Counted from the stretch's first letter, positions 1-11,700 are shown. The stretch is DNA of 64,000 nucleotides from a bacterium (GCA_030430075.1 JAUIGN010000023.1:1-64000); one strand, 5' to 3'. The notes: a model not told the origin generated them from the letters alone. Numbers and translations are program-made.

Positions 1-22
1 ACCCGCAAAAAAACTCACCCGC

Positions 23-125
23 CGAGGAACGAAGAAAAAACGAAAGCCGCCGCACTCAAACCATGCCCGCCTCGACGCCGTCCGGAAATTCAGAGAAATG
101 GAAATGCCTTAGTGCGGAAAGTGCG
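23..125 (+). repeat. Dispersed 103-bp repeat, left arm of inverted pair
   Basis: This stretch recurs in reverse complement at 30520-30623. By manual alignment the two differ by four substitutions and one single-base gap, and the first 42 bases are identical. Similarity stops sharply on both sides, so it behaves as a discrete element. It ends with the motif agtgcggaaagtgcg, which occurs a third time alone at 30644-30658. No transposase or convincing terminal inverted repeat is attached. It may be a small non-autonomous mobile or dispersed repeat. Confidence 0.85.
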
Positions 126-342
126 TTGCATTGCCCAAGACGATCGGATTTCGACGTCAAATTGCTCCCCGAAAACCGCGCTGCGATCCAATTGCCAGTC
201 GCACCGTAATTTACCAGCTCGTGGGGCGGGGGGGCAATTCTTCCAGATTATTCGAGCTGGAGTACACGCCCCGGAAGACGGTAGACTACGAGGCTCGCCA
301 GCAGCCCCCTTGACCTGGAGTTACAGGATACGCTGACCATCC
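126..342. other. No recognisable gene
   Basis: Short frames exist here, for example a peptide ending near 313, but none has a convincing ribosome binding site or recognisable family. It lies between the repeat and a decayed DUF1501 gene and is probably degraded sequence. Confidence 0.5.
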
Positions 343-709
343 TTGAACTCGAGGCAGATTTGTCAGGCGCTTGGTGATAATTTCTCGCGTCGGCGCTTTC
401 TGAAGATTGGCGGTGGGTCGTTAGGAGGACTGTCACTTTCCCAGTTGCTTTCATGGGAGGTCCCAGCCGGCGTCGAGAATTCGCACAAAGCGATCATTAT
501 TGAGTCATGTGCCGCGAATGAACCCACGGCGACCAACGCAAGCCCGGCTTCGCGGGCTCCCTCATTGCACCAGAGGGGCTCAGTCGCAGCGCAACCATGA
601 ATCGTATCGACTTGCCGGTGGCCCATCCCATCTCGACATCGGGGACTTCAAGCCGAACGTACCGACGGAGATTCACGGCGAATTCAATCCGATCAGCGCA
701 TCCACTTGA
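343..709 (+). pseudogene. Decayed DUF1501 family gene, N-terminal part only
   Basis: The first frame (from TTG at 343) gives a Tat-like leader with RRRFLKIGG and SLGGLSLSQLL, followed by SHKAIII, typical of the start of DUF1501 secreted proteins. That frame then runs into unrelated sequence and stops at 600. The family motif resumes in another frame near 605 with AGGPSHLDIGDFKP and EIHGEFNPI, then stops at 709. About 100 bases therefore seem to be inserted between the two halves, and they contain a small hairpin at 541-558 (agcccg, loop, cgggct). The remaining roughly 300 residues of a DUF1501 protein are missing; 710-987 holds nothing recognisable. It is not a close relative of the intact DUF1501 gene at 38759-40246. 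Confidence 0.75.
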
Positions 710-987
710 AGAGCGAGCTCCTGCTCGTTCGTACTGACGCTGGCGCACTCAATTAGGCGTTCTCGTTGAATCGACAACAGCGGAGGTCTCTTTCACCAGG
801 AACGCCCTCGTGGTGGATCAACGCCCCGCAGCGTTGAACGTCACGTCCGCTCCTCAGTTATGCGCTGCGGCCGTGCGTCGGTTACGCTTGGGCATCAAAC
901 CGTCGTCATTTGGGGCGTCTCACGCGCGACGAGTTGTCAGAACAAACACCGGTCTTCGCGGCACCGATTGCTCAGTTGAAACTTCGA

Positions 988-1962
988 CTAACGGGCGGCG
1001 AGATTCGCAATCGGGATCCGGAGGAAGAACAATCCAGGTCCTCCCGCTTGATCTTTGTCTATGTCGTAAAATACGACGCCGACGGTCTTGTCGTCGAGCT
1101 GAGCCGTTCGTGGACAGGCCCGGCCGTTGATCGCCCGGCCGGGATTATAGTACTCAAACACGCCGTCCCACGTCTGACCGTCATTGTATGAAATGCGGTA
1201 GCGGATGCGTTCCCCGCCAAAGCCCGGTCCGAGGATCTCCGACGCCAGCAGCCAGCCGTTTTCCAGACACACCATCTCGTGGCGCCAGCCCTGCGACTTG
1301 ATATCCGGAAAGCCCTCAATGGTCTGCCATGTCTTGCCGTTGTCCGTTGATCGGATGCCGGCGCCGCTGACGAATGTGCCTTTCGGAGTCTGCACAATTG
1401 GAATCAGCCCATGCACGCGGCCATCGCCGAATGGTGTTGCTTTGGAAGTTGCCGGATCGAATACAAACGTCCGGTCCCATAACGACACGAGCCACTGCTT
1501 TGACTTCAGTTCGGTGATGGGATGTCTGATCACTGTTTTGACTTTGGGATCACGCGGGAACGACTGAGGGTCACCCCACGATACTCCGTCGTCATCCGAC
1601 AATGAGTACAGCACAGACCGCGGTTCTTTCTGAGTGACCGGCGTATCCCAGCGGTTCCAGCAATGCAACAGCCGACCATCGCTTAGTGTTGTCAGCGAAC
1701 CCGGATAGTACGTCTTATTCACGGTATGGACGAACGGTACAGGTTCGGACCATGTCATTCCTCCGTCCGACGATCGAGTGATGCGGAGGTCCACGTGATT
1801 CACTCGACCGTACGTGACAACGATCATCCCCGTGTGACTGACACAGATCGCCGGGTGAATGTGCCCGTTCAGTGGGACAGCAATCCGGACTGGCTGTTGT
1901 TGGTTTTCACTCGTGAAGGCCGTTGAAGCAACGAACATCGATAGCACAGCGAGTCGGCTCAT
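988..1962 (-). CDS. Secreted sialidase-like BNR/Asp-box propeller protein
   Basis: A 324-residue protein with a signal peptide (MSRLAVLSMFVASTAFTSE) followed by a beta-propeller carrying four Asp-box motifs of the S-x-D-x-G-x-x-W type: SSDGGMTW, SDDDGVSW, STDNGKTW and SYNDGQTW. This is the fold of exo-alpha-sialidases and related glycan-processing proteins, acting outside the cytoplasm. Family membership is clear, but the substrate cannot be told: Asp-boxes are structural and the arginine triad was not verified. Start at 1962 is supported by GGAGA about seven bases upstream. It stands alone on the minus strand. Two further sialidase-like genes lie at 56181-57380 and 60891-61895. Confidence 0.85.
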   Translation of the reverse strand: MSRLAVLSMFVASTAFTSENQQQPVRIAVPLNGHIHPAICVSHTGMIVVTYGRVNHVDLRITRSSDGGMTWSEPVPFVHTVNKTYYPGSLTTLSDGRLLHCWNRWDTPVTQKEPRSVLYSLSDDDGVSWGDPQSFPRDPKVKTVIRHPITELKSKQWLVSLWDRTFVFDPATSKATPFGDGRVHGLIPIVQTPKGTFVSGAGIRSTDNGKTWQTIEGFPDIKSQGWRHEMVCLENGWLLASEILGPGFGGERIRYRISYNDGQTWDGVFEYYNPGRAINGRACPRTAQLDDKTVGVVFYDIDKDQAGGPGLFFLRIPIANLAAR

Positions 1963-2441
1963 CGGAAGTCTCCAGATGTTGGACGAAGGAGCGATTCATG
2001 AGCGTATCAGAAGCTGGACGTTGGGAGAAGGTTCGTCGCACTGGCATTGTCGTCTGGACGGGTTCAGGCAAGCGCGGGCATGGGAGGAGAGGTTTCGCGG
2101 CGCGCGATCATCTTGATTCATGAACGTCAGCACCGGCTCGCCACAACGGCAGTCGGTCAGCTTCAGTCTCCAACCGAAAAGCGGTCGTTTATTGACGAGT
2201 TCCACCGCGTATGAATATTTGGGACAATTCATGTGCTGGGCTGCTAGTGCACATCGGTCGATGTGACTTAGGTTGGTTGGTGCTAGTATTGATCGGTGCC
2301 GCTTGAAGAACTACCGCCCGGCTCGGCTTTTTCGATGCATAAGCAGCCAAGTTTGCGTTCGTTTTCACTGTGCTGTCCTCAGGCCAATCAATACATGGAT
2401 GTGCATTTCGACGGTGCCAACATCGGTCCGCGGAGGGCTCA
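1963..2441. other. Intergenic region between divergent genes
   Basis: This 479-bp gap separates the minus-strand sialidase-like gene from the plus-strand sigma factor and should hold both promoters. Open frames here lack family signatures. I see no clear operator or RNA element, and no -35/-10 pair I would defend. Confidence 0.5.
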
Positions 2442-3023
2442 ATGGCTGAATTCTCGAAATTGGCTTTGGCGGCCCGAAATGGAGACCAACAGGCGGCCGC
2501 TGACCTGTTCACGCTGGTCTACGACGAGTTGCGGTGGCTCGCCGAGCAACGTTTGGCACACGAGCATCCGGGACATACGTTGCAGCCAACAGCATTGGTT
2601 CACGAAGTATATTTGCGATTGTTTGGTGTCCGGGAAGGTGAGGCGCGATGGGAGGGGCGTGAACAGTTCTTCTCGGCTGCGGCCCAGGCCATGCGAAATA
2701 TTCTGGTCGATTCCGCACGACGCAAGAAACGAATCAAGCGCGGCGGCGGAAGGATGCGCGAGCCGCTAGACGCCGAACGGCTCGCAGCGCCGGAACTAGC
2801 TCAGGAATTACTGGACCTCGACGAAGCGCTAAGCACGCTGCAGGCCATCGAGCCGCGCATTGCCGAACTGGTGACGTTGCGTTTCTTCGGCGGAATGACA
2901 ATCAAGGAAGCCGCCGCCAGCTTGGGGATCGCTCCGCGCACCGCCGATGCGGACTGGGCTTACGCTCGTGCGTGGTTGCTGTCGCGCATGCAGGATGGCG
3001 GGACTGACCGCGACAAACATTGA
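2442..3023 (+). CDS. ECF-type RNA polymerase sigma factor
   Basis: A 193-residue sigma-70 family protein of the extracytoplasmic-function type. Region 2 is visible as LVYDELRWLAEQRL through HTLQPTALVHEVYLRLF and the basic stretch NILVDSARRKKRIKRGGG; region 4 is IAELVTLRFFGGMTIKEAA followed by a recognition helix around ASLGIAPRTADADW. This matches the short planctomycete ECF sigma factors often encoded beside Ser/Thr kinases. Start 2442 is chosen because GGAGGG lies at 2432-2437; upstream in-frame codons would add 24 residues of non-sigma sequence. The kinase gene begins 132 bases downstream in the same direction. Inference: the kinase and sigma factor form a signalling pair, perhaps controlling the giant surface protein gene that follows. 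Confidence 0.93.
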   Translation: MAEFSKLALAARNGDQQAAADLFTLVYDELRWLAEQRLAHEHPGHTLQPTALVHEVYLRLFGVREGEARWEGREQFFSAAAQAMRNILVDSARRKKRIKRGGGRMREPLDAERLAAPELAQELLDLDEALSTLQAIEPRIAELVTLRFFGGMTIKEAAASLGIAPRTADADWAYARAWLLSRMQDGGTDRDKH

Positions 3024-3155
3024 TGGTCACCAAAATGGCGTTGTCCAGCCAAGCAAAAGGTGACTATTTTTTGGAAATCTCCTGCGCGAAAATGCCAAAG
3101 ATGGCGCATACAGATTATGTACAGTTCCTAAAGAACGTGGTGGAGAGGAAGACGC

Positions 3156-5402
3156 GTGGGAAAGCCGATGACTGAGCGTGAGATCTTTGCGAAGGCGATT
3201 CTTTGCGCATCGCGGGCTGTGCGCGACGCGTTCCTCGACGAGGCCTGCGGCAACGAGTCGTCTCTGCGAGAACGCCTGGAGCGATTGTTGAAGTCGCATG
3301 AGAGCACCGATTGCTTACTTGATCGGAACCCAGCGGAACTTCTGAATGCGCTGTCAGAGGTCGTTGCGGACCACGATCCCGAGGCGGATCGAGAAGAGAC
3401 CGCCAAGCAACTCGCCTCTTTCCTGGAACCCGCCACCAGGTCCGACGCGCTGGGAAGGCTCGGGAATTATGAGGTGCTGCAGGTACTGGGGCGCGGTGGT
3501 TTTGGCATCGTGGTCAAGGCGCACGACGACAGCCTGGCGCGATTGGTCGCCATCAAGATCCTGTCACCCCACTTGGCAGCGACATCGACGCCGCGCAAAC
3601 GGTTCCTGCGCGAGGCCCGGGCGGCTGCCGCCATCCAGCATGAGAATGTCGTGCGGATTTACACGGTTCAAGAGCAGCCGCTGCCGTATCTGGTCATGGA
3701 ATTCATTGAGGGACAAACGCTGCAAGAGCGGATCGATGACGACGGCCCCCTCGAGGCGGCGGAAGTCGTGTGGCTGGGCCGGCAAATAGCGATGGGGCTG
3801 GCGGCCGCGCATTCGGAGGGGCTGATTCACCGCGATATCAAGCCAGCCAACATCCTGCTTGAAGCCGGTGTCGAGCCGCGTGTCAAGTTGACCGATTTCG
3901 GATTGGCCCGCACTAGCGACGACGCCAGCCTGACCCACAGCCGCGTCATCGCTGGCAGTCCACTGTACATGGCTCCCGAGCAGGTGGCGGGCGCGCCGCT
4001 CGACCATCGTACGGACCTCTTCTGTTTTGGAAGTGTGCTTTACACCATGTTGACCGGCCGGCCTCCTTTTCGGGCAGCCAACACGTTCGCCATTCTCAAG
4101 CGTGTCGCCGAGGAAACACCCAGCCCAATCCGCGAGGTGATCCCGGAGGTTCCCGCTGGTCTGTGCGCCGTAATCGAACGGCTACACGAAAAAGACCCTG
4201 CGCAGCGTTTCGAAACGGCAGCCGACGTGGCTCAGGCACTCGCGGCCAGCCTGACCGATTCCGTTCCCATGCCAGCGACGGTCGCCCGACACCTGCGGCT
4301 CACGCCAGGCAAGGTGGTGGCACTGCTGATATTACTCGTCACCGCCGTAGGACTTGCCGGTCATTTCCTGGGACCGGCGCAACACGACATGTCCTCGCTG
4401 CCGCCGGTTGATGATGAGAAGCCGGATTCACGGCCTGGTGTGAATCCGGCCAAGGCGTCAGGCTTTGTCGTCACGAGCCTCCTTGATGACGATCGCGAGG
4501 GAACGTTGCGCTGGGCAGTCGACCAAGCCAACCTGCACCATGGCGAGGACACGATCACGTTCGACCCGACCGTCTTCGGCACGCCACAAACGATCACGCT
4601 CGCGCAAGGACCGTTGACCCTAACTGATCCGGCCCAGACGTCGATCCACGGCCCGGACGCCGGGGTTATGATCAGCGGCGACGACAAATTCCAGGTGTTC
4701 GTAGTCGGGGCGCGTTTTGAGGTCGAAGAGTCTGCTGCACGCGCCTTCTTTTCCAGGCTAACGATCACCCACGGCAGCGCCAACGACGAAGTGAAGCTCG
4801 GCGGCGGCGTTTTGTGCCGCGGCGGGGCCACGCTCACGCTGACAGGATGCACGCTGCGCGACAATCAGGCGGTGAATACCGACGGCGGTGGCGGCGGCGT
4901 TTTTTGCGGTGATAGCACGATCATCCTCACGAACTGCACGTTGATCCGCAACAAAGCATTTGAGGGTGGCGCTGTAAAGAACTTCGCGGGTTCCGCGGAA
5001 CTGACGAACTGCACGCTCGTCGACAACTCGGTCGAGCGCACGGGAGCCGGTATTTGGACCGGCGGTTGGGACCGAGCCCGTACGGTAGCGTACAACTGTC
5101 TGTTCGCTAACAGCGGCGGCCCAGACGTTTTTCAGATCGACGCGATTGAGGTCGCCGGGGACTACAACTTGTCACGCGACAACACAGCCCCCGGACCGCA
5201 CAGCCTGCTCAACGCCGAACCTCGAGTCGGACTTCTCGGCCACAACCGTGGGCCGACCGAGACAATCCCCCTGCTTACCGGCAGCCCGGCGCTCGACGCC
5301 GGCAACAACGATCACTTGCCAGCGGGGCTGACGACCGACCAGCGTGGTCTGCCACGTATCGGCCATGGAAAGGTCGACATCGGCGCATTCGAGGTGCAGT
5401 AG
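3156..5402 (+). CDS. Transmembrane Ser/Thr protein kinase with extracellular beta-helix (choice-of-anchor Q-like) domain
   Basis: A 748-residue Hanks-type kinase. Residues 1-100 form a helical N-terminal region seen in planctomycete kinases. The kinase domain spans about 104-365: glycine loop GRGGFGIV, Lys134 in VAIKIL, HRD at 225-227 with KPAN, DFG at 247-249 and APEQ at 274-277. All catalytic residues are present. One membrane helix lies at about 387-404. The exported part has right-handed beta-helix-like repeats (LTLTGCTLRDN, IILTNCTLIRNK, AELTNCTLVDNS) and ends in SPALDAGN...DQRGLPR...VDIGAFEVQ, the hallmark of choice-of-anchor Q/polymorphic outer-membrane-type domains. The GTG start at 3156 is preferred because GGAGAGGA lies at 3142-3149; ATG at 3168 is farther away. 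It follows the sigma gene and is followed by a hairpin, then the giant gene. The exported part may sense or bind an external polymer (inference). Confidence 0.93.
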   Translation: MGKPMTEREIFAKAILCASRAVRDAFLDEACGNESSLRERLERLLKSHESTDCLLDRNPAELLNALSEVVADHDPEADREETAKQLASFLEPATRSDALGRLGNYEVLQVLGRGGFGIVVKAHDDSLARLVAIKILSPHLAATSTPRKRFLREARAAAAIQHENVVRIYTVQEQPLPYLVMEFIEGQTLQERIDDDGPLEAAEVVWLGRQIAMGLAAAHSEGLIHRDIKPANILLEAGVEPRVKLTDFGLARTSDDASLTHSRVIAGSPLYMAPEQVAGAPLDHRTDLFCFGSVLYTMLTGRPPFRAANTFAILKRVAEETPSPIREVIPEVPAGLCAVIERLHEKDPAQRFETAADVAQALAASLTDSVPMPATVARHLRLTPGKVVALLILLVTAVGLAGHFLGPAQHDMSSLPPVDDEKPDSRPGVNPAKASGFVVTSLLDDDREGTLRWAVDQANLHHGEDTITFDPTVFGTPQTITLAQGPLTLTDPAQTSIHGPDAGVMISGDDKFQVFVVGARFEVEESAARAFFSRLTITHGSANDEVKLGGGVLCRGGATLTLTGCTLRDNQAVNTDGGGGGVFCGDSTIILTNCTLIRNKAFEGGAVKNFAGSAELTNCTLVDNSVERTGAGIWTGGWDRARTVAYNCLFANSGGPDVFQIDAIEVAGDYNLSRDNTAPGPHSLLNAEPRVGLLGHNRGPTETIPLLTGSPALDAGNNDHLPAGLTTDQRGLPRIGHGKVDIGAFEVQ

Positions 5403-5428
5403 GCACAGCCACATGCACCAGCCTGCAG

Positions 5429-5459
5429 GATTCTTTTCATCAAGGTACAGAAAAGAATC
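5429..5459 (+). terminator. Perfect 10-bp hairpin after the kinase gene
   Basis: Arms gattcttttc (5429-5438) and gaaaagaatc (5450-5459) are perfect complements around an 11-base loop, 26 bases after the kinase stop. It is AT-rich and has no downstream T run, so a factor-independent terminator is only one possibility; it could be an RNA processing or regulatory structure between kinase and giant gene. Confidence 0.5.
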
Positions 5460-5580
5460 AGAATGTCATGCGCGTTTCGGGCAAGTTTGGCGCTTGATTA
5501 GAAAGGCGTTGCGAACCGAAATTCCGTGAGAACGAAATTGTCGCACCGGAACATCGCATCCCAACTCGCCGACGGCGGAC

Positions 5581-5601
5581 TTGGAATTTACAGAATTCCA
5601 A
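5581..5601. promoter_or_regulatory. 8-bp inverted repeat upstream of the giant gene
   Basis: Arms ttggaatt (5581-5588) and aattccaa (5594-5601) flank five bases (tacag). It sits about 130 bases before the giant gene start, inside an otherwise featureless 325-bp gap (5403-5727). Geometry and position fit a dimeric repressor or activator site, but no other copy was seen in the window. Confidence 0.35.
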
Positions 5602-5727
5602 ATTTCATGTAGCCCGCCTATCAGAGACCGAGAACCGGGAAACTCGACCGTATCGGCGACATCCTGTCGCCGTTCTACGGCGGGATTCCGCAGGTACAAC
5701 CGGCTGCGAAACCCTTTACATTTCAGG

Positions 5728-8700
5728 ATGAAACCTATGCGCAAGTTGCCCCTCCTGTTCAAACGGATGGTTCGAGGCAAAGGAGCAAGACGACACGTCG
5801 CTATGCAGCGTTTACGCCGGGCGCATCGAAAGCAACTGTTCGCCGAGTCTCTCGAACAAAGACTACTTCTGTCTGCCGACGGTCTGTGGCTGTACGAGTC
5901 TTTGGACGCAACACCGTTGACGCTTCAATGGGAGGCTGACCAACTCCAAATCGTGAACTCCGATGCGCCGTCCGAAGTTCTGTCGACACGGGCGGTCGCG
6001 GAGATTCTCGACGGGGTTCGCATCGACGGCAACGGGTACGATGTGACGCTCACGGTCGACGCCAGCGTGCCACACGTACCGGGTGGAATTCTGTTCGTCG
6101 GCGGCGAAGGGAACAGCACGCTCACCGGGCCGGGAGTGGACTCCCAGTGGACCATCACGGCTGCGGGTGAAGGGAACCTCGGAGATCCGGGGTACGTACA
6201 ATTCAGCGGCGTCGACAACTTGCTCGGAGCGGCCGACAACCAGGACACATTTATCATTGCGGACGGCGGGTCGATCAGCGGACGAATCGATGGCGGGTCG
6301 CGCGGCTTTGACACCGTCGTGCTCACCGGCAGCTATCAGACCGTGGACTATCGCGTTACGGCGGCGCAGGACGGTGTGATCGTTCTCGACGACGGCACTG
6401 CACAGACCGCGACGATCACCTACTTCGGAATGGAGCCTATCCAATTCACGCAAGCCGCGGGCACGTTCACTTACTCCGGGACCGGTGACGTCCCGTTCAA
6501 TGGCGGCGACGACACCGTCACGCTGCGCGACATCCCCGATGCAAACGGCGTGGCGATGGAGATCTCCGGCACGGGCGAGACAGTGCAACTGGCGAATCCG
6601 ACCGAGGCGTTGATCATTGAAGCGTTACGAGGCAACGACACGATCACGGTCGAATCGTTGGACCCGGATTTCGCGGCCGATCTGTTGATCTACGGCAATC
6701 ACGCCGGCGCGCCGGATGCCATTGGCGACCCTGGCACGGATACCGTAGCGTTTGCCGGCGACATCAACACGCACGGCGGTTACCTGGAAGTGTTCGCCGA
6801 CACGATCAACGTCGCCGCCGGCGTGACGATCACGACCCTGGATGATGACGAATCCAACGACATCGTCTTTCGCGCCCGGAGGATCGACACCGAGGAGCTG
6901 AGCAACCTTTCCCCCGTGCTGGCTCAAACGAAGGCCGTTTCGATCGACATTGGCGCGGGGGCGACGCTGGAAGGCGACGGCATCTACCTGATCGCGCAAG
7001 CCGAAGACCGCGACTTGGAGGCGCTGGGAGTGCCGCGACTGGTCAATAACTTCCTCATCGGTCCGTTGGCCGACAAGGTGACGGATCTGGTCGCGTTGCC
7101 AGTCAAGGTGTTGCACAAGGAATCCGAAGCGACGATCACGTTGCATCAGGGAGCGTCGCTGCTGGGCGAGGGAACGGTTGGCGTGTACGCCACTGCGGTG
7201 GCCAACGCATCGGGCAAGGCGGCAAGCCAGTTGTTCAGCGTCGGCTACGGCGACGCAAAATCGACTGCCATTGTCGACGTTCAAACCGGCGTGGTGATCG
7301 ACTCCGGCGCCGCTGTCGTGATCACTTCGACCGCGGATGCAACCGCCAGCATCAGTACCAGCACCGCTCAGGAACTCGGCGACCCAACCGACCCCAACGA
7401 TCCCACCAAAACCGGATTTGCCGTTTCGATGGCGGTTTCCAACGCGAACGCCCTGTCGCACACCACGGTGGCCGAAGGAGCGTCGATCACAGCGGCGAAA
7501 ACCGCCAACATCCAAGCGTCCGGTTCGGTCGAATCCGAGGCCGAGGGGACATCGGGAACTTTCGACAACGGGGCGGTGGGTTTGGCTTTCGGTGTTCAGT
7601 TTTCAAATGCCGACATCCATACAACCGTCGACGGCAAGATCACGGCCCTCGCTGAAAATCCTTACACGGTCAAGGTCGAGATCGACCCTACGGTCACCGA
7701 TCCGAATCTGCCGGGCTATGTCGATTACGTGAACAACATGATCAACGTGGGCGGCACGGGGCTGGTCACTGAAGACGGCGTGCAATACGACAATCGCCGC
7801 GGCACCAGCATCGGCGGGCTGACCGACGACACCGATTATTACGTGATCTCGGTCGAAGACGATCCGGAAACGGAGCTCGATGAATCCCAATTTATTCAGC
7901 TTGCCACCACCGAGCAGCACGCCATCGATGGCGTGGCGATTGATTTGACGGACTCCGGTCTAACCGTCGCGAACAATGCCAAGCAGTTCACGGGCGCGGA
8001 CGTCGATGGCGATGCGGACAAGATCGCACTGGACAATCCCGCGTTCACCAACGCGGGGACGGTGGATTACTCGTTGCTGGGACTGACGTTCGAATTGGGA
8101 CAAGCCGTTGTCTATCACGAAGGGAGCGAGCCGATCCCGGGGATCGAAGACGGCAAGTCCTACTACGTCATCACCGGCATCGACGAGTTTGATTTGCAGG
8201 GTGACAGCCGCTTCATCCAAACGCAGGTGATTCAACTCGCTGAGACGGAAAACGAAGCCCGGGCCGGCGTCGCGATCGACATCGGCGACGTACCGGACTC
8301 CGCCACCGGCTACCGGTTCGAGGCCATGCACTTGCTGGACTCCGGCTTTGCAACGGGCATCGGCATCATGTCGCATCTGGATGCGTCAGACTCGGCGTCC
8401 GCCGCGGCCGGCCTGGGGGCTCCCTCGGAAACCGAGGTGGAACCGTTCGAGGCGCTCGACAAGAACCTCTTTGACGAGATTCTGTCCAAACTGACGGAGG
8501 ACACTTACGGCTCGAACGTAACGAAGGCCAACGCCACCGCCAAGAGTTCACTGACCGTCGCCGGAGCATTGGCGGTCTCGTACGCCAACCATTCGGTCAA
8601 AACCGACGTCGGCGGCTCCGCCCGGCTCAAGTCGAATGAAGACCTCGAAGCGACCGCGGTGATCGACCAGTCCACTCAGATCAGCGCCGAAAGCTCTTCC

Positions 8701-11700
8701 GACCCGAAACGCCAGTCGAACGAGAACAAAGACCCGGCAGCCGCGGCAAGCGTCGCGGTCGGTGTCGGCGTCTACAAAAACTCGGCCGAGACGACCATTC
8801 ATTCGGGCGCGGAACTTGACGCTTTGCGGGCAACCCGCGTGATCGGCCTGATCCAGTACGGCTACCTCACGTCGCCCGACGAGTTCTTTCCCTCGACGCT
8901 TGGCGAATTTCTCGACTCCGTTCAAACCGACGGTTACGACGCGCTGAACAAGTACCTCGACGGCACACTCGGACTGCAATCGGGGCTGTTCAATTCCTGG
9001 GTGCGCAGCACGGCGTCGTCCGACAAAGTGGGGGTCGCCGGGTCGGTGAACTTCCGCCACTACGACAACAACTCGCTGGCGATGGTCGAGTCCGGCGTGC
9101 AAATCAACCAGGACTTGGATTGGCTTGATAACGTCATCAATCCGCACAAGAACCAGGCCGCGGCGGCCGACGACGGCAACGGCGAACAAACCGTGTCGAT
9201 CGAAGCGTCGACCTACATGGAACTGATCAGCATGACCGGCGTCTTCAAACTGGATTTGCCGTCCGCCACGCTCGATCCACTCAGTCCCAGCTACGACCCA
9301 AAGCTCGACCGCGAGTCGGACATTAGCGACCTGGTTGGCCCAAACGCCGCCGAGGGAAAGAAAGGGGGCGTCGGCGGCGGCATCTCCCTGAGCTTCTTCA
9401 ACAGTACGACTCATTCGATCGTCGAAGACGGCGCCGCCATTTACAGCGGCGCAGACGGCGGATTCAACATGAAAGCCGACGAGGCTTTCTTCAACATCGT
9501 GCTGGGCCAGTCCGGTGCGTCGAGCGGGACGTACGCCGTCGGCGGCACGGTCATGTACAACGAACAGAACAGCGACACGCTGGCCTACCTCAGCGACAAA
9601 GCGATCGTGACGGGCCGCAACGCGGTGTTGTATGCTGCCAGCCTGGGGACGCAGGTGACCTGGTCCGGAGGTGTTTCCAAGGGGCAATCGCTGGGCGTCG
9701 GCATCGGCATCGCCGTCAATCGCGTCAATCGAAAAACACGCGCGTCGATCGGCGATCCGGACGTCGATCAGGGTGACCGACAGATTCGGGACACCGATAC
9801 GATCCATGTCAGCGACGACGTCAACGTCCGCGCGGTCGTGGGCGGGCAGGTTTGGTCGTTTACCGTCGCCGGCGCCGTCGCGAGCCCGGAACCCGTCCAG
9901 CCAACCTGGCCGCAGCCGGGCGAGAAAGTGCCAACGACGCCCACGGCGCGGCCGGGCACCGGGATCGCCGGCGCGATAGCACTCAACTTCATTGCCGACG
10001 ACACCCAAGCATCGATCGTTGACGGGGGACGAATTGTTGCCTCAGACATCGACATCACGGCGGAAAACCGGCTGGGCCACGTGTCGGCGACAGGCGGAGC
10101 GGCCTTCGTAAAGCCGTTAGGAAACAACAGTGGCACGGCGCTCGCGGGCGCGTTCAGTCTGGACGAACTTAACGTCACGACGCGTGCCTTCGTCGTTGAC
10201 ACGGATGTGGCCGCCTCGTCGCTTACGCTGTCGTCGCGCCGTCTTGGCGACGTGATTTCGGTTAGTGCCGGAGCCGCCGGCGTCGCGGGTCAGTCGGGGC
10301 TCACGGTCGGCGGCTCGGTCTCCGTCAACGATTTGAACAGCACGACCGACGCCTTTCTCGACGGAGTATCGGCGACGTTGGCCGAAGACCTGACGCTGGC
10401 CGCCGAGGACCACTCCAGCATCCTGGCGATCGGCGGCGCGGCGGCCATCGGCGGAGCAAACGGATTCGGCGCGTCGATCGGCGTCAATCTCATCAGCGGC
10501 GATACGCGCGTTACCGTTGAGAACTCGAACTTGGATGTTGCGGGCGACGTGCTTGTTGCTTCCGGCAATGACAACACGCTGCGGGCCGTCGCGGTGTCGG
10601 TCGGGGCGAGCAAGGACATCGGCGTGGCCGGTACGTTCGGAATGAACGTGATCAGCAACAACAACGACGCCTTGATCGTGGGTTCCAACGTGAGCGGCGC
10701 GTCGAGCGTGACCGTCGCCGCCGTTGACGATTCGACATTGCAATCTATCGGCGGAGCGTTGGGGGTCGGCTTGCAGCGATTCGCGTTCGGTGTTTCGCTC
10801 GGTTGGAACTCGGTCAGCGGCCACGTAACGGCGCATATCGAGGATTCGAACCTGACCGGCATCGGCGGCCCAGTCGAAGTCACAGCGATCAGTTCAGAAG
10901 CAGACTCGATCCTGGACGGCAAGATTCTGGCTGCGTCGGTCGGCCTGGCCTTTTCGCTCAACGGAATCGCTTCAGTCGGCGGCGCGTTGTCGATCAACGA
11001 GATCGATGTCGACGTCGACGCGGAGATTTATCAATCGACGGTGAATGCCGATAGCTACGTGGCAGTGACGGCCGACGACTCGTCAACGATCAAGTCACTG
11101 GCCGGTGCGGCGGCCATCGCGCTGCGCGGAGCCGGCATCGGAATCGCGACGGGCGTCAATACGATTACCAGCGACGTTCAAGCCCGTATCGAAGATTCCG
11201 GCGTCCGTTCAAACAACAGCGGCGTGGAAGTCGCCGCCGCGACAACCGGAACGATCAACACGATTGCAATCGGCGCAGCCGGCGGCAACGAAGTCGCTGG
11301 AGCCGGGTCGGTCGTCGTCAACACGATCAGTTCCACGATCGACGCCGTTATCTCGGGATCAACGATCGACGCGCCGGGCGCTGTTTGGGCCGGAGCCAGC
11401 GACGCTTCGAGCGTCACAGCCGACACATTCGGCATTGGCATTGCCGTGGGAACGGAACAAGGGACGGGAATCTCGCTGGGGCTTGCCGCGGCCAGCAACG
11501 ACGTCACCAGCCAGGTTCACTCGACCATCGACTCGTCGACCGTGACTGCCAGCGACCTCGTGCTGACGGCCACCGAATCGGCAACGATCTTCGCCTTGAC
11601 CGTCGGCGGCGCGGTCGGTGTGGGCGGCGGTGGCAGCGGCGTGGGTGTCGGAGCGGCCGGTGCCGGGTCGGGCAATACGGTCAATAACACCGTCGAGACT

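Noticed and set aside
901..934. Weak similarity between 916-949 and a stretch near 28851-28884
   Set aside because: About 27 of 34 bases match but no extended repeat or known element accompanies it, so chance cannot be excluded.
5581..5727. Upstream extension of the giant protein by 49 residues
   Set aside because: The extra residues are not conserved-looking, overlap a palindrome and lack a ribosome binding site, whereas ATG 5728/5737 lies next to a basic leader and an AGGA.
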